Assembly: GCF_040448305.1 (NCBI RefSeq)
Contig: NZ_CP148752.1
Span: 2,294,001 to 2,358,000, forward strand
Source: Pseudomonas fluorescens
GTDB taxonomy: Bacteria; Pseudomonadota; Gammaproteobacteria; Pseudomonadales; Pseudomonadaceae
DNA length: 64,000 nt
Reading direction: 5' to 3'
Below, piece after piece: positions 35,492 to 43,302 of this stretch (position 1 is the stretch's first letter; each line of letters starts with the position of its first letter). The translations under genes and the position numbers were made by a program. The notes below the pieces were generated by a model. That model made no database searches. It saw only the letters and a program-made list of their open reading frames with translations, and had not been told where the DNA came from.

Positions 35492-36113
35492 ATGAACGGT
35501 ATCGCTACATACAGCCATCAGCCTTGGAACAAAGGAAAGCTTGTCGGGCAGAAAGCCCCGCTCCGAGTCAGAGATATCTGGGCCATTCGGGTAAGACTTC
35601 AGCTTGCTGAGAAGACACGAGATTTGGCGCTCTTCAACTTGGCCATCGACAGCAAACTGCGTGTTTGTGACTTAACCAAGCTGCGAGTACGAGACATAGC
35701 CCATGGGGAAACATGTGTCGTCACGGGCCATCGTGATGCAGCAGAAAACCCAGCACCCGGTGCAATTTGAAATTACTGAGCAAACCCGAACGGTCCTGGA
35801 GGCTTGGATGCGTCAGGCTCGCCTCCGCAGCGAGGACTTCTTGTTTCCAACCCGATTGCACGACTCAGATCATCTATCCACCAGACAATACGCTCGAATA
35901 GTCAAAGCGTGGGTGGCAGCCATTGGCCTTGACCCAACCATGTACGGTACTCACACGCTACGGAGAACCAAGGCATCGCTGATCTATCGCAGAACACAGA
36001 ACTTGAGAGCAGTTCAACTCTTGCTTGGGCATACGAAGCTTGAAAGTACCGTCAGACACCTGGGAATCGAGGTCGATGATGCCCTGGAAATGGCAGAACA
36101 GACGGAAGTCTGA
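35492..36113 (+). pseudogene. Tyrosine recombinase, frameshifted and lacking its likely catalytic Tyr
   Basis: Two frames together make one integrase of about 207 residues of a small widespread type (MNGIATYSHQPWNKGKLVGQ ... HVSSRAIVMQQKTQHPVQFE). The break is at the GGGG run 35705-35708; removing one G restores HGKHVSSRAIV. Arg in DSKLRVCDLTKL, HxxR in THTLRRTKA and LLGHTK remain, but the residue I expect to be the nucleophile, Tyr in STVRYLGIE of relatives, is His here (CAC at about 36056). Both changes argue that it is dead. Confidence 0.85.
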
Positions 36114-36254
36114 CCACCCATCGCGACGGTCGACGCTAGACCGTCGCTATCCGACCCTTTACAGACATTCATAACGTTCAGGTCAAGGGGAGGATTTAGC
36201 CCGTCCCAAGTGAGGAAAGCGAACGGCACGAACCCTCTGTAAGAGCGCAACGCG

Positions 36255-36707
36255 TCAATCCCGGATAATTACAACACTAATTGATGAATTGTCCGCCGAA
36301 TCAACCTTAAATTGAAAATTTTGAAATCCGATCACTTTGGACTCATTTAAGTCGTATTTTACTGACTGAAAAAATGCTGGCGCAGCAAGCCCGCTTCTGT
36401 ACTCACGGTAACCAATCTCAATTGTACTTCCGGATTTACCAGAATAAACAAGCTCTTTTTTTATGAAGTCGGATGAGTATACGTCATCAACTTTCCATCC
36501 GTCTGGCGAATTTAGCACGCCGACCCAGCGCTTGACTTTTGTAATCGTTCCTGTTTGAGCCTCGATGAATGGCATTCCAACACTCGCAGTGACGGTGCTC
36601 CCAATTGAGTATGTTTTATATGGCTTACTCTCCAGTATCGTAGAGGAACAGCCGCTTATAATGCTTATGGCGAGCATACAAGTAATTATTTTGAGAATGG
36701 GGTTCAT
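36255..36707 (-). CDS. Lipoprotein of unknown function (150 aa)
   Basis: The product has a lipoprotein signal peptide (MNPILKIITCMLAISIISGC, lipobox ISGC, Cys20 lipidated) and a mature part rich in beta-prone residues with GTITKVKRWVGVLNS. AGGAAAG precedes ATG 36707. The sequence is AT-rich compared with the core genes, consistent with recent gain. No family is recognised. It is divergent from the Sel1-metalloprotease gene. Confidence 0.7.
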   Translation of the reverse strand: MNPILKIITCMLAISIISGCSSTILESKPYKTYSIGSTVTASVGMPFIEAQTGTITKVKRWVGVLNSPDGWKVDDVYSSDFIKKELVYSGKSGSTIEIGYREYRSGLAAPAFFQSVKYDLNESKVIGFQNFQFKVDSADNSSISVVIIRD

Positions 36708-37102
36708 GATACTTTCCTTTTTTATATAACGTTCCTTGTCGTCCTGTAAGCCCTTGTCTAGTTGGGAGGGGCGTCGCAGCAAGCGCGGCATAACCCAAAG
36801 AGAAAAGTGACATGGATGACGGCAAGCTCAACTGCGACAAAGATTCAGCGTAGCAGGTCGACGCTACCGAATTGCCACTAATCTGTTCACCGACTGCTTT
36901 TGGCCGAAAGCCGCCTGTTTTCCGAGGGCTACCTTCACTCAAATAGTCTCAGACACACATCCACTCGGCCGCCAAAGGAGTTGAGCGGGTATAGGGACTA
37001 CCCTGCGTTCCATTTTCCGACACTGGTATGTGCAGGAGGCTCAGTACTGTACTAGCGTGTTGATGAGGAGTGAGCGGCATTCACTATGCGGGACGTTGCA
37101 TC
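36708..37102. other. Intergenic region between divergent exported-protein genes
   Basis: Nearly 400 bases with no convincing gene. It holds the promoters of the lipoprotein gene and the Sel1-metalloprotease gene. The sequence GAGGAG at 37064-37069 could serve a GTG start at 37070 in frame with the latter. Confidence 0.3.
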
Positions 37103-39862
37103 ATGGCAAAATTCTTCTGTGGCCCCCTCGTTCTCGCCCTTTCAATGCTTTGTTGTGCTGCCGCAGTGCTTGCAGACGATTCAGAGGATTGCGCGCGTCT
37201 TTACAATGGCGGTCACCGTGATCAGGCTTTGGCGCCTTGCCTGCGAGCCGAGAACTCCACCCGTAACGCCTCAATCCAGTTTGCCCTGGGAATTATCTAC
37301 GAGAGGGGCTATGGCGTGCCGGTCGACCAGCAGAAGGCCTTTACATGGTATATGAAGGCCGCCCGTCAGGGTCATGCCACGGCCCAAGCGTCGGTGGGCA
37401 TTGCCTATGAACAAGGGCAAGGTACGGCGAAAGACCATGTACAAGCCCGCATTTGGTATCTCAAAGCGGCCGAGCAGAACAGTGAATTGGCGCAGTTGGC
37501 CTTAGGTGAACTCTATGGTAAAGGTCTTGGCGTTGCGGCCGATCCGGACCAAGCAGAACAATGGTTTATCAAAGCAGCCAACCATCACGACCCCAAAATG
37601 ATGAGGACGGTTGCCAAATACCTTCTCAATGGAGAAATGATCAAACGCGATCCGGAGAAGGCCGCGATATGGTTCAAGAAAGCTGCCGCTGCCGGGGACG
37701 TCCCGGCTCAGCTCAACTTTGCAATGTTGCTTCACCGTGGTCTTGGCGTTCCTGCCGACAAGCAAGCGGCGCTTGGTTGGTTTGAGCGGGCAGCCCAGCA
37801 CTACATCGGACGTAAAGGGTTAGACTCGAAAACATGCACGGCTGAATGCTACCCAGCGATAGATTACTTCATGTTGGCGCTGGAAGAAGCCCCAGCCAGC
37901 AAGGGCAACCGTACTAAGATCGCGCGACTTAACTCACTGCTTTTGGGGAAAGTCCCCGAATTGTCGTCTCCGAAAAAGGATGGCGAGCCGGTATCGGAGA
38001 GCGAACCCGCCGATGAGCATGACAACCTGAGAAAGGGCGCGGATTGGTTGAAGAACCGTTACTGGCGTCCGTCTTGGTTGGTAGAACCACCACCAACCAT
38101 ATGGCATAAGGCAGACCCCGAGGTCGTGGTTTTCGGCCGATCCAGACTTGAAATTCAACCTAACCCAGGTGTGAGCTATCAGGTCGAGTTCGACCTTTCA
38201 GTCGTCAATTTCGGCAAACTGGCCAACAGCGATGATGGGCTACAAAAGAAATTGCAGGCAACAGCTGACCTGCTTTCTTCATGTGGCATCAGGATGCGTC
38301 ACGTGCAGATCACCGGAGTCAATGTCGACAACCAGGCGAATGGCTTTGTCCCGGGGGATCTCCCTTCGCCAAATGCATTGGCCTGGGTCCTTCCAATCGC
38401 TCTGCAGGATCTAAGGGATGCCGATGGTGTCGCCGCTATCGATAACTTGTCGAGTCGAGAGCAGCCAAAAGTGCACATCGGCGAGATAGATATGGAGAAC
38501 GAACTGATTCCAGCAACAGAAAGTTTGCTCGTGTGGCCGCACGAACTGGGCCACCTGTTAGGAGAAATGGGGCACCCGGATGATTTGCGTCCCAGCATCA
38601 TGCACTACTACGCGCTGACCGACTGGAGCTTTACCCCCGAACAGTGCGAACGCATGCGCGACTGGCCGTGGATGTACCGGTACCGCGAGAATGCCAGCAG
38701 CGTGGAGTGGCCGCCGACGCTAGGCACTGAGGAAGGTCTGGAACTGGTCCTGAAAATCGAGGGGGATGCCAACGAGGGCACCAGGCTTCGGTCGCTACAG
38801 CGGTTGCTCCTCGGCAAGGTGACAGGCGAGACGCCTGATAACGAGGAGGAATACGCCTTCGCATCGCTGATCGAGCATTTCTACAAAGCAGGCTTGCCTC
38901 GCCAAGGCTTTTACCTGGAACTCCTATGGGAGCGCCGACATGGCTTCACGATCGCTGACTCCATACTCGATCCGGTGGGCTTCCGGCCAGCGGTCCTAAC
39001 CCGTGAGGTAGCCGCCCAACTTCGTGACGTCTACATGCACAGCCGGCCTGAACAAATGCTTTTCGATCCAGAGTTTTGGGCCGGAGAACCCTCTGCTGAC
39101 GATCCGGCTTCAATGCCTAAACCGATGGTGGTCGCCTCCAGCGACGCAATGCTGGAGGGTGACCGTCGCCAACCAGTCGATCTCACCGATCGGTTGAACC
39201 TGGCACTGGGTGCAATAGGGACAGTCTCTACGCCTTCCATGCCGCAGGCAGCGAGTGGTTACTTGGTAAGCCGCTGTCTAGTGCTGACCAACAAGAGTGC
39301 AGTGTTCCCGTCGGCGCATCTGGCCCGTATCAATGCACAGGTGACTTTTCGTCCAGCTCACGCATCCGCGAGGTCGCTTGCTGGTAGGGTCGTGGCCTAC
39401 GGCGGGTATGCAGGCAAGATGTACGACGCCAACGACAATTGGGCCTTGATCCGTTTGGACCAGGCACTCCCAGCCGATGCCCCGGTCATCCCGTTGTATC
39501 AGATGAGCAAGGAACAGTTGAAGGATCGGCCCCTGACTGCCGCCGGCATGCTAGGTGCCACCGACAAGCCGTATTTCGACAGCCAGTGCAAGGCGGAGGG
39601 CTTGAGTATCATCCGCTTCACTTTCGCCCACCATTGCCAAACTACAACCAGCCAGATGGGTGGCCCGCTGCTGGCCAGAGGTAAAGATGACCGACTCTAT
39701 GCCATTGGCATGCTCACCAACGATCCCTGGACGTCTATCGAAGATGCAGACGATTTCAGCCACCACCAAGGCATCAATTTCATTCCGGGCAAGATCTACG
39801 AGCTGACCACCGGGGGAGACCGGATAATTGCTCAACTCAAAGCGACCAGTTGCGGCGAATGA
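37103..39862 (+). CDS. Exported fusion: Sel1 repeats, metzincin-like protease, degenerate trypsin-like domain
   Basis: A 919-residue protein with a signal peptide (MAKFFCGPLVLALSMLCCAA). Residues about 55-240 hold four or five Sel1 repeats (for example AFTWYMKAARQGHATAQASV). A zinc protease core follows: HELGHLLGEMGH from His480 with Glu481 and His484, and a Met-turn PSIMHYY further on, as in metzincins, though the third His is one residue further than in HExxHxxGxxH. The C-terminal 250 residues look like a trypsin fold with NWALIRLD, but TSQMGGPLL has Met where the catalytic Ser should be. ATG 37103 is chosen for the signal peptide; GTG 37070 is possible. Confidence 0.75.
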   Translation: MAKFFCGPLVLALSMLCCAAAVLADDSEDCARLYNGGHRDQALAPCLRAENSTRNASIQFALGIIYERGYGVPVDQQKAFTWYMKAARQGHATAQASVGIAYEQGQGTAKDHVQARIWYLKAAEQNSELAQLALGELYGKGLGVAADPDQAEQWFIKAANHHDPKMMRTVAKYLLNGEMIKRDPEKAAIWFKKAAAAGDVPAQLNFAMLLHRGLGVPADKQAALGWFERAAQHYIGRKGLDSKTCTAECYPAIDYFMLALEEAPASKGNRTKIARLNSLLLGKVPELSSPKKDGEPVSESEPADEHDNLRKGADWLKNRYWRPSWLVEPPPTIWHKADPEVVVFGRSRLEIQPNPGVSYQVEFDLSVVNFGKLANSDDGLQKKLQATADLLSSCGIRMRHVQITGVNVDNQANGFVPGDLPSPNALAWVLPIALQDLRDADGVAAIDNLSSREQPKVHIGEIDMENELIPATESLLVWPHELGHLLGEMGHPDDLRPSIMHYYALTDWSFTPEQCERMRDWPWMYRYRENASSVEWPPTLGTEEGLELVLKIEGDANEGTRLRSLQRLLLGKVTGETPDNEEEYAFASLIEHFYKAGLPRQGFYLELLWERRHGFTIADSILDPVGFRPAVLTREVAAQLRDVYMHSRPEQMLFDPEFWAGEPSADDPASMPKPMVVASSDAMLEGDRRQPVDLTDRLNLALGAIGTVSTPSMPQAASGYLVSRCLVLTNKSAVFPSAHLARINAQVTFRPAHASARSLAGRVVAYGGYAGKMYDANDNWALIRLDQALPADAPVIPLYQMSKEQLKDRPLTAAGMLGATDKPYFDSQCKAEGLSIIRFTFAHHCQTTTSQMGGPLLARGKDDRLYAIGMLTNDPWTSIEDADDFSHHQGINFIPGKIYELTTGGDRIIAQLKATSCGE

Positions 39863-40204
39863 GATCGCCCTTCAAACCGTCGGCTGACCTTGAACACACC
39901 ATGTTTGCTAGTCGAGCCTCCCTCGACGAGAACTGAGCTGAGCTGAGCTGAGACAATTTATGACAGCGAGTCGGCTTAACCAGGTGGTGAGGGTGTCGTT
40001 GAAGTTGGCGTTTGAGAGGGCTGCCATAGGTACTTCATGTCGAAAGTGCCCTGGGCAGGATTTCTTAAGCTCAGGCTGGCGTAGCACTTTAGACAGTGCG
40101 CAGCGCGGCCCTCCCATTTGGCGATCACCAACGGAGCCAAGCCATTGCCAAGTACGTTTACTGTCGTTCGTGATCACTCCGCAACATTTCCACCACATCG
40201 GTTT
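39863..40204. other. Intergenic region with GAGCT tandem repeat
   Basis: A short tandem repeat of TGAGC lies at about 39934-39953, just after a small hairpin GTCGAG/CTCGAC (39912-39927) that could weaken transcription past the protease gene. A minus-strand frame is open but not convincing. Confidence 0.35.
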
Positions 40205-40375
40205 TTCAACCGCTCAGGTGGTTACGGCGAGCAAATGGTCTTGGTCGAGCAGATGTTGAGGCCCGTGCCGGGCGATGTGCCGGCGTACATCGCGGCGCTG
40301 ACCGAACCCCTTACCGTCTCGGTACACGCGGTAACGCGCCTGCTCCAGCCTGCTGTCAGGGGGATCAAACGATAA
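40205..40375 (+). pseudogene. Fragment of a zinc-type alcohol dehydrogenase
   Basis: The frame reads FNRSGGYGEQMVLVEQMLRP followed by GDVPAYIAALTEPLTVSVHA, which is the stretch of medium-chain dehydrogenases from the structural-domain end (GGYAEYM...PVP) to the AALTEPLAVGLHAV helix before the Rossmann domain. The rest of the gene is missing on both sides. It shows that metabolic genes were lost or cut during island growth. Confidence 0.7.
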
Positions 40376-41129
40376 AGTCGCGCTCTAGTTCGCTCACCGA
40401 AGCTTTTACTGCAGAAATGGTGCCGTTTGATTCTGGGGGGGCGTAAACGATCGCAATATTCAAATCATGAAGTTTCGCGAGCGCAAGGAATACCTTCAAC
40501 TTGTATTGCGGCATGCCGTAAACCGACCATGGCTCCCGAGCCTTAAGCTTTGCTAAGTAAAGTTCTGCATACCTTTTCGATAAAAATAAAGGGACTGTGG
40601 GTCGGCCGTCGGCCACTGGAGCATGGTAGCTTCCAGTACTGTACTGGGTTGGACTATTACTCCGTTCAGCGATAATCCAGAAAGGCTCGCCTAATAAATC
40701 AGGTTCATGCAGTCCAGAACTGATGAGCTGCCGACCTACTAACTCTGGAAGTGATGGCAGGTCGTCCGCGGTGAGCAGTGATATATTGTGTCTAGCTGCT
40801 ACCATCTCAACACCTGCTTGATAGCCAGATCGAGACACAACTATTCCAATAACATCATGTCCGATATTTTTAATCTTCTGGTGAAATTCGAGGATTTTTC
40901 CTTGGTCAATGGGGCGCTTCCAATCTTTACACTCGATAGCTACCCTATGTCGAACGCCGACCCTCGTAAATTCATAGTATACATCAACTTCATAACTATC
41001 GCCGGTGGGTAGTTGGAAGGTGGTTCGGCGAGATACTTGTGTTTTTTCGCCGCGGAGATTGAGTAGCGTGCTGTAGACGTACTGGACGTAACTCTCAAAA
41101 TCCTTGCCCGTATTTTGTATCTTAGACAT
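40365..41129 (-). CDS. Mrr-like restriction endonuclease (254 aa)
   Basis: The N-terminal 110 residues form a restriction endonuclease-like Mrr fold: GKDFESYVQYVY helix with Glu12, Asp49 in YEVDVYYEF, Glu66 and Lys68 in HRVAIECKDWK, then a QGKILEFHQKI helix. The C-terminal half is unfamiliar. Mrr proteins cut modified or foreign DNA. It is the last of three leftward AT-rich genes (spacings 82 and 14 bases) that may form an operon with the putative AbiC gene. Confidence 0.8.
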   Translation of the reverse strand: MSKIQNTGKDFESYVQYVYSTLLNLRGEKTQVSRRTTFQLPTGDSYEVDVYYEFTRVGVRHRVAIECKDWKRPIDQGKILEFHQKIKNIGHDVIGIVVSRSGYQAGVEMVAARHNISLLTADDLPSLPELVGRQLISSGLHEPDLLGEPFWIIAERSNSPTQYSTGSYHAPVADGRPTVPLFLSKRYAELYLAKLKAREPWSVYGMPQYKLKVFLALAKLHDLNIAIVYAPPESNGTISAVKASVSELERDFIV

Positions 41130-41211
41130 TTTTCACCGTGAGTTAGGTTCGATGTTTGAATTTCTTGGTCAGACGCACTCTTCAAAAAATTTTCAAATGT
41201 GAGCTCGCGGA

Positions 41212-41970
41212 TTAATCGTTGAGCTGTTGTTTCAAATCGTGCCATGCTTTGAGATATTCTTTGAGCCCCTCCTTTTCGAAAAAGGCGCGATCCTCTAGCA
41301 GTTTTAGTATGCCCCAACCGGAATATGCTTGTGCTATGCATACTAAGTTCAGGAATCTAACGGGCATCGTATAGTTACAGATTTCTATATATTTTTCCTG
41401 GTGGCGGGGAGGGCATACTTCGGTTGTTATTTTAAAGAGTATGTAAAAGCTCCTCACCGAAGAGAAGAGGCCCATCGATGATTGCTCGTCTAGTTTGTCG
41501 AACATCGCTTCGAAGTCAGGCTGTACATCCATTTCGATGTTGTCTTTATATAGTTTTATAATCTCTTCTTCGATATAGCTAACAGCGTAGGATTCACAGT
41601 GCTCTTTGCCGGATGAATCCTTTATGGTAAGACGGCCGTACTCTTGCCTGGAAACTTCCGCAAGGCTGTAGAAAGTAGACTCAAAAGATCTCAAGTCTTC
41701 GAGTTCCTTTTGCCTTTCCTCAGAGCTTTTTATATGATTGTTTTGTTCAATAATGCTTTCATTGGCATCTTTTTGCAGGTCGATAGACTTGATTAACATG
41801 CACATCGTGATAAAAGTTATAATTGGATTAGAAAGTCCGCCTATAAAGTCACCAAATGTACCCCAGTCACCCTTGTCAGAAGATAATCCAAGGCCTTCAT
41901 TGAAGTTTAGAGAGTATATTAATAATGCTCCGGCTATCGTCAGAGCGCCAATCACTATTTCTTTTCTCAT
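41212..41970 (-). CDS. Putative phage abortive-infection protein (putAbiC type)
   Basis: The 252-residue product has one or two N-terminal membrane helices (IVIGALTIAGALLIYSL, then GTFGDFIGGLSNPIITFITM), a coiled stretch IEQNNHIKSSEERQKELEDL, and an FESTFYSLAEVSRQEY motif, the layout I associate with the putAbiC family. Members are thought to stop growth of infected cells at the membrane, mostly by analogy with lactococcal AbiC. It is AT-rich and lies 14 bases after the preceding gene. Confidence 0.75.
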   Translation of the reverse strand: MRKEIVIGALTIAGALLIYSLNFNEGLGLSSDKGDWGTFGDFIGGLSNPIITFITMCMLIKSIDLQKDANESIIEQNNHIKSSEERQKELEDLRSFESTFYSLAEVSRQEYGRLTIKDSSGKEHCESYAVSYIEEEIIKLYKDNIEMDVQPDFEAMFDKLDEQSSMGLFSSVRSFYILFKITTEVCPPRHQEKYIEICNYTMPVRFLNLVCIAQAYSGWGILKLLEDRAFFEKEGLKEYLKAWHDLKQQLND

Positions 41971-41984
41971 GGTCCTATACCTGT

Positions 41985-42797
41985 TTAGTCAAGGATGACG
42001 CTATGGACCTTGTAATGCTTGACTATGTCATCTCGCCCCATAACTCGGGTGACTTCCAATGTTAAAGGCGAAAAATCATCAGCTCCATTGTTCTGGTGCA
42101 GGTTTCTTGAAAAGACTTTTCTTTGATCTGCAGGAAACATTTGCCAGGTTCTCGCAGGAGCGAAACTTACAGATTTTTCGTCCTCTGATAAAATTAGACG
42201 GCCAGTTCCTGTTAGTTTGTTAAATCTGGTAATTACAGCAGTTATTTGAATGCGTTGATCTTCTGTGAACTCATGCGATATATACTGAAACGTGTCGTTA
42301 TTGAATACTGAAATTGGCGATCGTCTTTTATTTAAAACTATTCGGTAGCCTTGGTTTTCTATAGGTTTATGTATTCTCAGCAAAGGTTCACGAATTCTCT
42401 GAATTAAGTCAACTTCGTCTTCAATGTAGGTTCTGGCCCAACTTATTGCGATAGGCTTTATTATTTGATGGTCGATACCTACGGCTTGGCCTATATAGTG
42501 TTTCATTATTTGGAAGAATCCATCTTCTCCAATCCACTCCAGCACTCGAACTTGTTCGGCGCCAGTGATTGCCAGCTCAAATTTTTGCCCGAAAGATCCG
42601 ATGAAGGATCTTTTGAAGTTGGCTCTTATTCCTTCTATCGAGGGGACTTGCTTTGCAAGTGTTCTATTTAAAATGGTATGTGCTACTAGAGCAACGACCT
42701 CTGAAGTTCCCTCTAATGCCTTAGCGCCATAATAGAAGTCGAGATCAGTAAAATTTGCCTCACCTGTTCCAATCGTCACATCCATCGGAATTATCAA
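41985..42797 (-). CDS. Hypothetical defence-island protein (270 aa)
   Basis: The product has a predicted mixed fold: EVVALVAHTILNRT near residue 35, a helical middle, and a C-terminal beta-rich part with RLILSEDEKSVSFAPARTW, suggesting a small OB- or SH3-like sensor. No family is recognised with confidence. TTG 42797 is well spaced from GAGGG; ATG 42785 is the alternative. It heads the leftward trio with the putAbiC and Mrr-like genes, so it may be the sensor of that set. Confidence 0.65.
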   Translation of the reverse strand: MIIPMDVTIGTGEANFTDLDFYYGAKALEGTSEVVALVAHTILNRTLAKQVPSIEGIRANFKRSFIGSFGQKFELAITGAEQVRVLEWIGEDGFFQIMKHYIGQAVGIDHQIIKPIAISWARTYIEDEVDLIQRIREPLLRIHKPIENQGYRIVLNKRRSPISVFNNDTFQYISHEFTEDQRIQITAVITRFNKLTGTGRLILSEDEKSVSFAPARTWQMFPADQRKVFSRNLHQNNGADDFSPLTLEVTRVMGRDDIVKHYKVHSVILD

Positions 42798-43302
42798 TTC
42801 TGTTCCCTCAAAAATGGTGATATCACCTTACCATTATCCATGGCATGACGATCCTTGGGATACCTAATTTTGATGACTACTAAGGTTCACTAGCCACACT
42901 TGGTTGTTCATGTCTCAGAGCAGGGATCACTGATGCCCAGTAGACCGAACTGTCTTACTGAGACCAAAACCTCACATTGCGCGATATTTCACTATGGGAG
43001 CGCGATTTCGCAGGGCTTTTGACTAGCTTGCAGAGATACACTCAAATCTGAATACATCTCCAGGAGCCGATATGTCTGTCATCGATTGGCCGATAACTGC
43101 CTTTCACGAAGGGCAGCTTCCCTTTGCGGACAGTCAACGTGGCTGTGAAGCTAGGAGCGATTCATTTTTCGGTGGACGCAAAGCCCTAAAGGAGTAACTG
43201 AATCACGCCATAAGGAGTGATTTACGGGTTCAGGTTCGCGTTATCGGTGGGTTGTTCGTTTATGCTCTCCTTTCAAAAAGCCGAGACTCAAAAGGAGTTC
43301 CC
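42798..43302. other. Divergent promoter region upstream of mcrB
   Basis: About 500 bases between the leftward trio and mcrB. Apart from the small frame at 43072, nothing coding is seen. A short hairpin AATCAC/TGATTT lies at about 43200-43224. An in-frame upstream GTG for mcrB exists at 43252 but is not needed. Confidence 0.35.
43072..43197 (+). CDS. Possible small protein (41 aa) upstream of mcrB
   Basis: ATG 43072 has AGGAG at proper spacing and opens a 41-codon frame, MSVIDWPITAFHEGQLPFAD onward, ending at TAA 43195-43197. Its position 105 bases before the mcrB start suggests a leader peptide or a small regulator. No homologue is known to me, and the frame may be chance. Confidence 0.35.
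   Translation: MSVIDWPITAFHEGQLPFADSQRGCEARSDSFFGGRKALKE

Noticed and set aside
39908..40198. 96-codon minus-strand frame after the Sel1-metalloprotease gene
   Set aside because: Part of it reads like protein, but no start signal or family supports it and it lies in a remnant-rich gap.
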